Shown piece by piece: positions 45,900-57,990 of a stretch of 64,000 bases of DNA. The notes under the pieces are model-generated. The model worked only from the letters and a program-made list of their open reading frames with translations, did not search any database and was not told the origin of the DNA. The DNA comes from Gnetum montanum (taxonomy: Eukaryota > Streptophyta > Gnetopsida > Gnetales > Gnetaceae): the NCBI GenBank assembly GCA_015680685.1, contig MNCI01005926.1:1159-65158 (forward strand). The letters are read 5' to 3'. How positions within the stretch are numbered: the stretch's first letter is position 1; each line of letters begins with the position of its first letter. Made by a program: the position numbers and the translations under genes.

Positions 45900-48295
45900 G
45901 GGATAGCATGATCAAAATAAAGGTCTTTTCTTTGATCAGGTATCTGAACCACTTGGTCGATGATTCAATTGTAGATTAATAGCCCTAGTAGCATTACTTT
46001 ATTGTAGTTGAGCAAGGATTTCACCTTGCACAGGTGGAGTAGGTGGTAGTTGTGCGGCTAGAGAAGGAAGATGTGTAGGAATCGGAGGAGGATAAGGGTA
46101 AGAGGTTGTATCTCTTCTTACTTTTGAAGGATGGTAGTTAGATTGGAAAGTAGAAATGTAATTGGAGGATTCACATGGAGACAAAGGTTCCTGAACATAA
46201 TACACATAGGGATCAAGTTGTCTATAAGCGTATTGCTACCTTGGTGGTGCCAGTGCCCATGAATGTGGTTGTTGCCACTATTGATATTTCTCATATGGTT
46301 GTAGTGGAGTCCCACTTGGATAATATTGTTGTTGCTAGTGGAACTACCTAGAGCTACCTTAAGGATAAGGTAATCTTCTAGATGTCTGCCTTTGTGTTAG
46401 TCATGGATTCAAAGCATACACCCAAAACTCTTGTTAGTGTAACACTAAGGAGCAACATTCTTTAGGATGTTCATATTGGTAGACATCACACCCATCATCA
46501 TCATCTGATTTTCTTTCCTCAACTTCTTCTATTGTAGCAATCTTGCCCTTACCTTTTTAATAGGAACATTCAACTTCCTTGCGGCTCCTATGCTCATGAT
46601 CACTACCTTGGTCTTTGGCCTCTTCAGCAATTTTGAGGATAGCTTGAAATTTTTTATCCATGGAATCTGATAATTGACCAACCTTGGCCATAATTTCAAA
46701 TCAAAATTTTTGAAGTTGCAACGCATTCCTATTCACACCTCATCAAGTGTTGATTCTTCCTCACTATCACAAGATCAAACTTCCCTCTTTTAGATGGAAG
46801 GATCATGATTATACTCTTCTACACTTTCTCATTTTCTTAATTCACCTTCCTCTTAGCTACCTTATCAATCAATCTTTGAATCTAATAGGTGCTTAATTTG
46901 GACAATCACCCTTAGGCATAGATGCCAAGGGTTCTTCTTGTTTTAGATCGAAGCTTGTCTACAATGTGGCAAAGTTGATCCAGTTAAGAATAACCATGGT
47001 TAGGAAATCTATGCATTAAGGAACAGTATTGATCAATGATGGCATCCAAGGGTTTGTGTATTCCTTCTTTCCATCCTCAGATCTACCTTCTCAAGTTGGA
47101 CACTTTGAATTATGTTTGATATTTTTCATTAAATAATTCAAGCATTGTACTCCATCATTTGATAGATTCCAGTTCTACGGACCAGTACCAAATTCACTAC
47201 TTCTTTAATGAGTGTTTATGGGAATAACTTAAGATTTTTCCATTCACTCTCTATGTTCTATAAGGCATATGCATCTTGGAAAGCTTGGAGATGGTTCTAC
47301 AGATTTGAGTTATATCCCCCTTCATACCTAGGGATATTGTTTATGTATAGTCTTTTAATTCAACTATCCTTTACATGCCTTATTGGAATTCCTACCACCT
47401 CTGCAATGTTTAGCATACTTTTGGTAGCATGAAAAGGCTTATCAATGCCTTGATTTTGGTGCCTCTGATTCCATCTACTACCTCTTGATTGATGGTAATG
47501 TGCCTCTCTTAAATTTCTACACCCTTGGTCTTGCCTTTCCCGTTGATCCCTCCAATAATTTCGTTCCTATTAGTCACCTTCATTAGGATCGTGCCCCCTA
47601 TAGTTTCTATCAAAGCCAGAACAAGAAGAGGATGATGATGAAGGTGAAGAGGAAGAAGGACTAGCACCATCATGGTATCTACTACCACCTCTTCAATGAT
47701 CATGGTCATGATCACAATCTTGTTTCTTGTTTGCATCCTTGCCTTGATTTGCCTATTTGGGTCCTTCTTTGTCATTAGATCCATTCTTATAAGAATCAAG
47801 ATTCTGAATTGTGGATTGCAAATTCTAATTTTAACCTCCTTTAACAAATTCAAAGAGAGGAATTTCACTAAATGGAAAACCACCAGAGAAGGGCTTTCCA
47901 CCATCTTTTTGGTATAGTAGGAATGGAGAGTCATTAAATCTTTTTCCCTTCACAGATTCATAATGTTGTTATAACTAGTGATCCCTAAGACATTCTGTCA
48001 TAGTGGGATGATAATCCTTGGCATCACTATCTTACACAACATACTTAGCATGAAGTTCTTGGAGACTCCATTCTATAAGCATTTTTTAGAGCATTGTAGG
48101 AATGGATCGATCAAGTAACAACATAATGTTTCCCTCCATGTTGCGTCACCACAACTATTCATCCTAATGTAGGATGAAGGTGAAATTTGGTACATACTCA
48201 TCAAGATGAGCATATACCACTTAGTATTGTTGAGGCACTAGTGAATGTACTCCATCAGACATGGACAAAGAATCGCTCATGTGAGAAGAAAACAT
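45900..48295 (-). pseudogene. Element B gag
   Basis: Starts at ATG 48295 (MFSSHMSDSLSMSDGVHS), then VVYAHLDEYVPNFTFILH and MEGNIMLLLDRSIPTM, matching element A. A Ser/acidic part at 47600-47660, capsid core at about 47060-47380, and zinc-knuckle-like CDVYQYEHPKECC near 46450-46490. A Pro-rich tail (HPSKVRRDTTSYPYPPPIPT) lies at 45999-46205. Interrupted throughout. Confidence 0.75.
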
Positions 48296-48435
48296 TTTAT
48301 GTTAGAGAATAAAAATGCAGTGTGCTTCTGAAAATTGTTGTAGTAATACTAAGATGTGATATGACTATAAGGTTGACTTCAATGATTTAAATAATTTTCA
48401 CCAAATCCTAGATAGTGCATGAAACAACCAAAAGG

Positions 48436-48453
48436 TGCTCAACAACAATGCCA
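48436..48453 (-). other. Element B primer binding site (tRNA-Asp type)
   Basis: Minus strand TGGCATTGTTGTTGAGCA against TGGCGCCGTTGCCGGGGA: 12 of 18, with the differences nearly all transitions. Directly inside the 5' LTR. Confidence 0.7.
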
Positions 48454-48454
48454 A

Positions 48455-49299
48455 TGATGAGTGGTGAGGCACCCCTACACCCAACCATACAAATCACTAA
48501 GGTGTTCACACATGATCTAGTCAAATTCCATGGACCTATAGTTCTCTAGTGTATTAGTTTCTTTAGGAAGTGAAATGGGTATTGAGAACATTCATTGTCT
48601 TCTCAATTCCACTTGTGAAGTACAAGTATATGGTTAAGTGCAACCGAGGCATGTGATTTTTATCATTTTGTATTTTATATGTTTAATTGCCTACAACATG
48701 AATGAAAGGTAAAGCAATTTAAGATCTAATTCATCTATGACCTAGCTAGCCTAACACAACTACCCATTCCACTTTCCTAGAAACATCCTAAACACACATA
48801 TCCCTACTGGGTTACCAACCGTTAAGTATTTCTGGGTTACTAAGTGCTAGATGTATGCTCAAGGTGGTCGTGCATATCTCCATTAACAACTAGAAATTAA
48901 TTACTTAATTAAAGTACATTAAAGTGATGTGCATGAGAATAAAGTTCATGAATATTAAATACATCAAGGAAACATTAATCTATTCTTAGTGTTGCAAGGA
49001 TGAACAAAAGGGTTCATTTTTATTCCCATCACACTACTATGCTTAGGTACATCAGTGCTTGAACAAAGATCCATACACACTCAGACTCTTGCTATAGGCA
49101 CTCAGAAAATATTCTAACTCTAGATTAAACAAACTACAATATGAAAATTGTGAGCCCAGGCACTATATTTATAGGCTAGCATATATCCTACGATATCGGA
49201 TATCTGATGATGCATCCTAGGCTTTGATATCGAGTATTTGATATCGAGGCTCCAATATTAGATATCTGAGATTAGAGTGTGTCAAAAAATGACTCATCA
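48455..49299 (-). repeat. Element B 5' LTR
   Basis: 845 bases, partner of 39349-40212; by eye somewhere between 85 and 90 percent identical over the first 300 bases. TATA at about 49165-49178 (minus). Confidence 0.88.
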
Positions 49300-49304
49300 A
49301 ATGC

Positions 49305-50520
49305 CTATTAATAATTATTTTGAATGCCATTTCATCTTTTCTTCATTTTAAAATTTAATTTGGTGTTCATTGGAATCCATAAGAGACATCTTTAATAACC
49401 ATGAGATATCTTTCTAGAGTGTAGATAAGTTGCAAAGTAGACATCTTGCAAGGATAGTAGACATCTTGCTCCAAGAGTAGATGTCTATCTTGCAAAAGTA
49501 GATGTCTATCATCTAGAGGAGATGTCTATTTTGGCAAGGACAAAATTAAATATGCTCATTTTTAGATATTTAACATCCAAATACCTTCAATCATATTTCC
49601 ATTTATTACAAAACCATTGGAAGTCATAAAAATATGCTTTGAACACCTCCAAATATGTGAAAACTCAATAAAAAGATACAATCATAGTAGGAATGATGTA
49701 TTGGTCTAGGTGATATCCTTATTAGAATTCCCATCTTGTAGGGTGGATGTGTAATTACCATGGATGGAATATTTTCGCTACAACTTATCTTCTCTTAGCC
49801 TAGACATCCACTATGAAGTATGGATTTTCACTCTACACTTTGGGCTCGAAAATAATGAATTTTGCCTTATTGAATCTCATATTTATGCATCCTAGATTGC
49901 TTTAATAAGCTTGTTTTAGCTTTCTTATCTTTCAATGTAATCTAGGACATAAAAAATTAATTAATCCCTAAATTATAGGCACAACCAAACACACTTCTCC
50001 ATTATCTAGTTTTTAGACCACCAAAATATGGAATGGATCAACACATGCATCTCATCATATAGAGATAGAGTTTTAGCTTATTATTTCATTAAAAATACAA
50101 GATTTTATCCCTTTTTTTTAATTTTATTTATTTTTTATTTTTTCTAATAAATTATATGTTGAGGTAGAAGATGATTGTAATAGAGATACAATTTGATATT
50201 TAATTTACTAAAGCTTTAAATTTGAAGGAATTTGCAAAATTTCAATTACCATGAGTTAACCATTAAAACATTAAAACATGATGATTTTAGTGATGACTAT
50301 GAGTTGTGACATTAAAACATGAGTCATGGTTTGAATAACATGATTTTAACATTGGTTTGGTATATGAAAAAAAAAGAGAAAAAAATAAAACTGAAGATTT
50401 TATTATCCTAACATGAGTGCACCATGAGTTATGATGAATTTTCCTTACTCTTTGTTTACACAATAAGGTAGCCATAGGTTGTGGTTGTTACCATGAGATG
50501 GTCATTCTTGGTGACCATTT
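49305..50520. other. AT-rich stretch with octamer cluster and CATGAGTCA words
   Basis: No coding signal. At 49380-49545 six copies of AGACATCT/AGATGTCT, like 2440-2640. From 50210 on, words such as CATGAGTCATGG, ACTATGAGTTG and CATGAGTTA recur; they come back at 53410-53520, 54305-54380 and 59140-59170, so a loose repeat array was probably split by later insertions. Confidence 0.45.
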
Positions 50521-52160
50521 GGGATGCGATCGCCAACAAGTGTCCTTGAACAGGATTTAGGTGTTTGCTGGTCTCTGGCAACACCAAGGCCCAGATACCT
50601 CCAAATAAACTTAGTAGTTAATGTGAGTATGTGTGTGTGCTGTTGTAGTGTGTGGTTGTGAGAAATGTAATGATTGTGTTGTTTGTAAACTACAAATGAC
50701 TTACTTTAAATAGATTCAGCCAACTTTGCCAAGTACTGTGAGTTGTTGAAAGTTTTCTATTTTGTTCAACTGCCTAGTCTACGCGGTCCTTATAATACCT
50801 ACTTGTAACAAATAAAATTTTGCAAAAAAATTTGAGCACAACTCCGCAAATCTACTCCTAATTTCCCCCAAAGAAAGAGATAGTTCCACAAGAAAACTAG
50901 AAATAGAGCAAGATTCGATGGAAATAAGCAGAAAAGAAAAGAAAGCAGATTTGTGTAGACCTCAAATATTTAAACAAGGTAAAATGACACGAGTAAACAC
51001 TTCGCAATAAAGCTATCCCAAATTCAATATCTACGAATTGTTCAAACTTCCAAGGCTCAAACAAGCAATTTCTTCAAGACAATCCTACTATGCTACCAAA
51101 AATTGCTGCGTAAACTACCACATACGAGACTCCATTTTGACTAGATAATAGATGTCAACGATTGCATTCAAACAGAACCTTTAAAAGACTTGACAATTTC
51201 TGATTGAAATACCACGGAAATTCACTTTAAAGATAAAAAGAAGCTATTCTGGTCCCATCAAAATACCAAAGATTTTCTGAACCCTCTTGACTACTGAATT
51301 GTTCAACGGCATGACTACAAACAGAGGCTCTCTTACAACAATCCCAATAGCAGTTCCCACATGTTGCATAATAACGAAATTTACTACTAAAATTCTCTTA
51401 AGGCTTTTAAACACAGGCACTTCTATGGAAAAATTTTAATAGAAATTTCTATCAGGCATCAAGAACAATAAGAGCAATCTAAAAATCCCAAAATTACTTA
51501 CCAAGGATGATACTATCTGAACCACTAGCTAAACAATTTAAACAAAACAAAAATAAAACATAACTCACAGGACTATGAAAAAGAGGCTGAAATCTTTCCT
51601 ATGGCAAGCCATCTTACAAGCAATCATCTTTACAAATCTTCTTTGCAAATGCTCTTCTCAAGACCCAAAGTGTCTTCAAGTGAGAGCCTAAGTGCTAACT
51701 AGTAGCCTTCCAAAGTGTGATTTCCAAATGTGTGATGTATGAAATCTTCCCAAAAGTCCCTTCCAAAGTGAGACCCCTTTGATCCTCCCTTTTCTCCTTA
51801 ACCCCTGAAGCCTTTTTATAGGGTTCAAAGGTAGGTAGGGAAGTTACATATTCAAAAATATCTCACCTAACTTCTCTCCCAAGTAACTTGGCCAACCAAT
51901 TAGGAGATTACTTGCCCAACAAGTTAGGAGGTTACTTGCCCATTTAATTAGGAGGGAGTTATATAGTTAGGAAGTTATTCATAAAGTTAGGAGGAATTAA
52001 TATTTGTAAATATTATAAATATTGCCTTTGTAAGTAATTTATTAAAATAAATCTAAAATCTCTAATCTAATTTAATTTAATTAAAATTTTAAATACTAAG
52101 TGTCATTAAGCTCTAAGATTTTTTCATAAAAAATATAATATAATATCCACCTTATTGGTG
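50521..52160 (-). other. LTR-like or promoter-like region of the distinct island
   Basis: Minus-strand TATA box CCCTATAAAAAGGC at 51811-51823, followed leftwards by a long T-rich untranslated-looking stretch and, near 50580-50610 on the minus strand, GGAGGTATCTGGGCC, faintly like the iMet primer site TGGTATCAGAGCC. That would suit the 5' LTR of a minus-strand element. No second LTR was found, so a promoter of a lost gene is equally possible. Confidence 0.35.
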
Positions 52161-53160
52161 GTAGCAGTAGTTAATTTATCCTTTCTGCTTCTCTGATAAT
52201 TGAAATTTAAATTCGAGATGGCCTGAAATATGAGTCCAAAGGTGAAGGCACCGATCCTGCAACTGCGAGCAATTGATTCAAATTATCTTCTTCGGCCAAA
52301 AATCGTTACCAAAAACTACCATCACAGGAGAAGACTTTGCCTTCACATTAGGAAACGTCACCGTGTGTTCCATAAGGATCTGCAACTGTTGTAACCTTTG
52401 CCTCTCAAGAATGCCCTTCAGGTTTTGATGATTATATGATTTGATCATTACTTCGTATATTTTCGTTGCCTTCCATCTGTGATAACTGGTAAACTGTCTG
52501 GCTTACAAAGTTTTCTTCCAACATTTGGTGCAGATTCTTCAAGCAACATCCACCAAGGTTTTTAAGGCATTTTCCGTTGTTGCGGATGAAAACCCAAATT
52601 TGTTCATCGCGAGAAATAGGCGTCTATTCTTCTGAAATCCACAGGTGTCTCTACTGAAATCGATGATGTGCCTGCTACATTCTGTCCTAAAATGGCCTCA
52701 ATTATTTCTGCACAGCCTGCACGCGATTACTGCTCGAAACCCCCTTCAATACGGCTCAATCATGAAAGAAGGGCCTCCCACGTGCTCCATGAATTTGGGT
52801 TCACTATTTTCAGCATCCGGCAAGTCAACTACAGATGCGTTCAGCAACATCAATTCGTAAATCTGGCTGATGTGCGGGCGCAATTCTAAATGGCACAAGC
52901 CGATGTATTTGCCCAAAAACCACGGCATTCAGTTCTATTTTTCTGATTTTCTATTTTTTCTCCAACAGCATTAACAATGGGCTTTTGGACTTATGGAAAT
53001 TTGGGTTTGTCTGCAACACAGAAACCTTCACATCCTTTGATAATTTAAATTTACGAAATTCAAAACCTGTTGGTAGTCTATTTGTTAGGTCCTTCACTTG
53101 CTTCCAACTCTTAACCGATTCTTGATAATCCATTACCCATGGTGCTGTCTATTTTGCCAA
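52161..53160 (-). pseudogene. Unrecognised gene-like segment
   Basis: Less AT-rich, with more CpG than its surroundings. Minus-strand open stretches: 52951-53133 (WKQVKDLTNRLPTGFEFRKF, then KLSKDVKVSVLQTNPNFHKS), 52746-52928 (LMLLNASVVDLPDAENSEPK) and about 52290-52490 (RWKATKIYEVMIKSYNHQNL, then LMEHTVTFPNVKAKSSPVMV). None matches a family I know. Could be part of a low-copy host gene, a captured fragment, or an uncommon element. Confidence 0.3.
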
Positions 53161-54369
53161 TATTAATAGGGAGTATTCTTTCTTGTGGTAAATAATCACC
53201 TCCTTTGTTTGTTATTCCAATCTTCACTAAAGGAAATAATTTGGCATTTTAATTTTACTTTCCAAGAAGGCTTCAACATCAAGATTATTTACCAGTGGCT
53301 TGCTTCTCCAAGAATACCCATCAACTCACAATACTAAACTACAAATTTACAACCAAGGATTGTGCTAATTTTGAATAAAATATTCCAACTATTCCATGTA
53401 ATGGCCAAATGTGCCAACAATCATGAGTCATGATAAAAAGAAATTTGACTCCTGTAATACCACAAGTTATGGTTGACTCATGTTTTCTTTAGTGATGATA
53501 CCATAACCTCACCATGAATCTTCATCAATTTAAATTTCTAAAAAATATTAAAATTTATAAAATAAAATAAGATTAATTTAGTATTATTAGAGTTGTCTTG
53601 ATTTTCTCTTTACTCTAGAATAATGATGAAGAGTAAATAGTGTTGATTAAACTTGAAACAATGATTAAACTTATTGATGGTCTTTCATCTTCTAAAGTTG
53701 ATGCTAAAATCTTGATAATTTGATGTAAAAGAAGCATGTAAGAGACATGGATGAAGGAGATGAATGATTATTTTTATTTGATGATTGAAAATAATTACAA
53801 TATCTTTGATAAAATTAGAATCGTAGGAATATTAATGGAATAATGAAAAATTACTAGAATGTAAAAGGATAAATAGGATTTAATGGAAGAGTAATAATGA
53901 AATCATGACTAGAGCTGAAAATTTTTGCATCAACTTTATTTATCAAAAATCAAAGTGTTACATGATGAAGAGGTCTATTAGGTGGTTTTGTGATATGTAG
54001 TAGAGCAATAGCATCATATAAGTAGCTCAATGGTTATGTGTTGATTGTAATTGTAGATTATAACAAAAAGGAAAGGAGAAATCACCAACTTCACCTCCAA
54101 TTGAATGAAACATACAAAAACACTTAATTAAATGCGGAATAATGTCAATATACAAAAAATTCAATTCCAAAATGCTTTCTATAATTTTAATTCTATCTCT
54201 AATTTTCTCTCTATTCTTTCTATTCTAATTTATCTTCATTTTACATAATTTTACCTTTGATCAGCTTCAATTTAGTTGAAAATAGAATTTTAATGTTATA
54301 TTTTTAACCACCAACATATGTACTATGAGTTACAATGGATCATAATTAGTGATGAATTAGGATTACAAG
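53161..54369. other. AT-rich intergenic stretch
   Basis: No coding signal. Contains CATGAGTCATG-type words at 53410-53520 and 54305-54369. Ends with ACAAG (54365-54369), the possible target duplication of element D. Confidence 0.45.
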
Positions 54370-55343
54370 TGATGAGTCATGGTTTGTCACGTCTTGTTAT
54401 AGATCCTTGTTATCAAACCCCTGTTATCGTACCCCTGTTATTGGAACCCTGATACAAGATACCAAGTTTAATAGGTCCTGATATCGGACCCCTGTTATTG
54501 AACCCATGATATCGCAACTGCGATATTGCGGCCTGCATGCAATATCGCAGCTGCGATATTGTGGCCTGCATGCAATATCGCATATGCAATATTGTGGTTC
54601 CTATGTGAGCCTATAAATAAAAGGTGGCACACTTGGTTTTGAAATTAGTTGTTAGTCCCTTATCGAAACTCTTGCAGTTTTTCCTTCTTAGAGTTAGAAT
54701 TATTTTCTAGTGCATGCCTACAGTGTGGTGATTGGAATTGTATGACATCCTTATTCGAGTGTGGTGTACTTGGACATGCACATGATCGAAAATAAAGATC
54801 AAGATTACTTCATCATTGCAGCATTCACTTATCTTAATTATTTATTTATTTAATTATCATTTACTGCATTCTTAGTTAATATCTCTCACCCTTATCTCCT
54901 AATAACATGGAATGAGTATGACTTAATCACGAGCATTTAAGTATGACTACTTGGTAACCTAGTAGCGTACATAGGCCATGCGCTTGGTAATCCTAGTGGT
55001 AGTCATGCACAAGGTCCAAGATGTGTATAGATGATTAAGGAATGGATGCTCATTGTAGTTAGGCTAGTTAGATTCTCTCTCACTCTCTCCCTCTCCTAGT
55101 TAGTCAATATTATTTACCATCATACCCAGGAGTAGCATTAGTGTAGGAACACATCATACACCTCACTTTGGACTAAACCATACGTGACAAAGCTAATACT
55201 AGTCCAAGTGGGAAGATAGCAAACTATGATCTAAGAGTAACTGTCTAGATACCACAACTAGTCTATCTATGGAGTTCAACTAGATCATGCATGAAACGCT
55301 CATATTCGTATGGTTGAGTGTAGGGATACCTCACCACTCATCA
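54370..55343 (+). repeat. Element D 5' LTR
   Basis: 974 bases. U3 holds repeated palindromic words; 54540-54561 is a perfect 22-base palindrome centred on GCAGCTGC. TATA box CTATAAATAAAAGG at about 54610-54623. One 40-base-like unit more than the 3' LTR. Confidence 0.9.
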
Positions 55344-55344
55344 T

Positions 55345-55362
55345 TGGCACCATTGCCAGGGA
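55345..55362 (+). other. Element D primer binding site (tRNA-Asp)
   Basis: TGGCACCATTGCCAGGGA, one base after the 5' LTR, against TGGCGCCGTTGCCGGGGA: 15 of 18. All three differences are CpG sites changed to CpA. Confidence 0.9.
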
Positions 55363-55483
55363 CAGTGCTAGTTATCTAGATTAGATATATCATACAAGGT
55401 CGTTGTATAGGAATTAATGATATATCTTTTAGGAAGAAATAATTATAAAAAGTTACATACAAATTCACACACAATTTCATAGC

Positions 55484-57262
55484 CATGCCTCTCCTACAAG
55501 ACTACAATAACGCCACATATCTAGTGAGGCAATTCATTGGAGAACCAACAAATTATATGACAATGAAGATTGGAGTGCACAATCTGAGGTGGGGGTTTCT
55601 TATAAACATAAACGATGGTAGCATCATCCCAATGGTTGAAAGCATAACTTACTCAATGACAATGAACCCCTATTGGCCACTACAATCCTAATGCAAGTAC
55701 AAGAAGCTATTCGAATCTCCCATAGGCATCGTAAAGAGAGCTACCTACCCAGGCTCGATTTAAATAACTTTTCCAATTTCTTAGGAGGCTATGACTTGGA
55801 TCCACAACAACATTTACAAGCCTTCTATGATGCCTTTGCATGGAACAACATTGATAATGGTTGGAAAAAAATCAATCTCTTTTCTATGACACTCATTGAC
55901 CAAGCAAAACTATGGTATAGATCATTAAAACCAAATTCAATATGACATTGGCCAACAATGGTAGAACTCTTTAACAAAAGATATCAAACCAATGCAAGAG
56001 TTTCAACCTTGAGGAAACAAATCCAAGAGTGAAAATAAGCACAACATGAACCCTTGGACATGACCTTAGAAAGATATTATGCACTGTTAAACAACTTTCC
56101 ATGCCATGAGTTCTCCGAGGAAAGGCTAATTTACCATATCATTGATGGGCTTTGCGATGAAATAAGAGAGACCCTAGGGATGTATGCCCAAGGTCAACTA
56201 TATGAACTATGAACCCATCAATTCCAAGAGCTTATTAAGTGGGTAGTAAACGAAGAAGGAGAAATGGCTAGATGGGAGAGTGTTGAAAAACATCAATAGG
56301 ACCAAAGTCTCAACTTAATAGAGGTCCATAATCACAAAAAGGAGAAATGAACCTATTTCAAGGAGGAAGAACCATCTTTTCTAGTACAAAAATCATTAGA
56401 GGAAGTCAAAGAAAAGATTAATAAGATGTTTGAATGGATGCATAAAAAGTGTGGAGAATATATCGATATTATTGGAAATAGAGTTTTGACAACCCAAGAA
56501 GCAGGACAAAGTATCATTAGACAATCAGAAAGAAGGGATGAGGAAGATAAGAGCTCAACTACCAATCATACGTATGAATGCAACATTTTCCTGTACAATC
56601 ACCCCAAGGGCCAATGCCCAATCTTGTTACATTTATATGAGCATTGGGGAAGCACATTGCACCTAGAGTTTGTATAGAGATACTGTGTTCAATCATAGTG
56701 GCGAAAATCCTAGTCGTGGGGGAAACCAGCCCTAAAATGGAGACACCCTTCATATCATCCGAATCTAAATGCTTATCTAGTCCAACATCCTATTTCCCCA
56801 ACTAGGTCAACATACTCTATCTCGTCACATTATCATTCTCCTCAATACTATAAGCCCATGTCCTCAAAACAACGACTGCCTTGTGTACCTTGCACTTTTC
56901 CTAAGCTTTAACATTCTCATCCTTTTCCTCCTTCTACATCACCACCAACTTTTCCTGAAGTGTCTACACCACAACAACAACCCACGAATGTTACTTGTGC
57001 TACTATTGCAAATAGTAGTGATAGACCTCCTCAACATCAAAGGTGTCCCTTCTTTAGACATGACTATAGGAAGGGACAACATAGTTCCAGGGCCATTACA
57101 TTCTCCAACTCAACACAAGTTCAACATTGTGGTGGATCCTTCCCCTTGAATCCAATGCCTTGTGTCACTTCATCAGGGCCACCAATTAACACTCCAACAA
57201 CCATACAGCCCAATGAATATAGCCATGGAGGGTGACATCCTGATTCTTGCATGCCATCTTAT
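55484..57262 (+). pseudogene. Element D gag
   Basis: Starts ATG 55484 (MPLLQDYNNATYLVRQFIGE). A frameshift near 55680 leads to the core: LPRLDLNNFSNFLGGYDLDP, HLQAFYDAFAWNNIDNGWKK, TLIDQAKLWYRSLKPNSI, stop, HWPTMVELFNKRYQTNARVS, then MTLERYYALLNNFPCHEFSE and IIDGLCDEIRETLGMYAQGQ. This is the retrotransposon Gag pattern GGYDxDP..HLxxF, AKLWYxSL, F..RY. Zinc-knuckle-like part YECNIFLYNHPKGQCP at about 56570-56620. The tail is Pro/Gln/His rich. Several stops. The reading around 57005-57507 is unreliable because of the inverted duplicate. Confidence 0.85.
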
Positions 57263-57507
57263 GGTCTCNCAGGATGTCACCCTCCATGGCTATATTCATT
57301 GGGCTGTATGGTTGTTGGAGTGTTAATTGGTGGCCCTGATGAAGTGACACAAGGCATTGGATTCAAGGGGAAGGATCCACCACAATGTTGAACTTGTGTT
57401 GAGTTGGAGAATGTAATGGCCCTGGAACTATGTTGTCCCTTCCTATAGTCATGTCTAAAGAAGGGACACCTTTGATGTTGAGGAGGTCTATCACTACTAT
57501 TTGCAAT
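57005..57507. repeat. Exact 238-base inverted duplicate with single N at both joints
   Basis: 57270-57507 is the exact reverse complement of 57005-57242. Single N bases stand at 57269 and 57508. Identity over 238 bases is unlike every other repeat here and points to a misplaced contig or gap-fill. Confidence 0.95.
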
Positions 57508-57979
57508 NCAATGTAGAACATGTAGAGTAGGAGGCACAATCACTCAACATCCATCATGGAACTACTATTACTGCATAATCTATCCAAGCAAAAGGTGGAG
57601 AGGTCAGGGCCGAAGCCTATGAAGAGGAATGATAGCTATTTGTGGCATAACATGTCAAGGCCAATCAAGTTTTCTTGCAACTACCATGTTCATGGAAAGT
57701 GTTGAATCCATCAAACATTGCAACATTAGCATGGAAGACTCATAATCCTTGGATAGAAAAGAATAAATGTCAAGGAGGCACCCATAAAGGAGGCACCACT
57801 ACCGGGAATTCCATGACTTCCACAAGTTTTGTCTTTTGTGTCTATGTCCAAATTTTTTTTAATTCTCCACTACAACATAAATAAATTCCTAGTCAATCAA
57901 TAATCCCATACCTATCCATTGTATAATCAATTGAACTTCTTCCTCACTTTCTTTGACTCGAGGACAAGTTGTTATTTAG

Positions 57980-57990
57980 TTGAGGGGGTC
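57980..57990 (+). other. Element D polypurine tract
   Basis: TTGAGGGGGTC directly before the 3' LTR. Preceded by GACTCGAGGACAAGTTG, the sequence that ends gypsy polyproteins and also occurs, decayed, beside the 3' LTRs of B and C. Confidence 0.75.

Larger units (their letters stand above)
39349..49299 (-). mobile_element. Element B: Athila-like Ty3/gypsy retrotransposon, 10 kb
   Basis: LTRs 39349-40212 and 48455-49299, primer site of tRNA-Asp type, genes in the same order and direction as element A. Flanks GATGC (39344-39348) and AATGC (49300-49304) differ at one base and are taken as the target duplication. It lacks the 2.9 kb accessory module of A: the region just inside its 3' LTR jumps to sequence matching A at about 8400. 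All frames are broken. It inserted within about 40 bases of the edge of element X. Confidence 0.88.

Noticed and set aside
57277-57543. 88-codon minus-strand frame with an X in it, rich in Ser/Pro/Thr
   Set aside because: It is the plus-strand gag tail read back through the exact inverted duplicate between the two N bases; an artefact, not a second gene.
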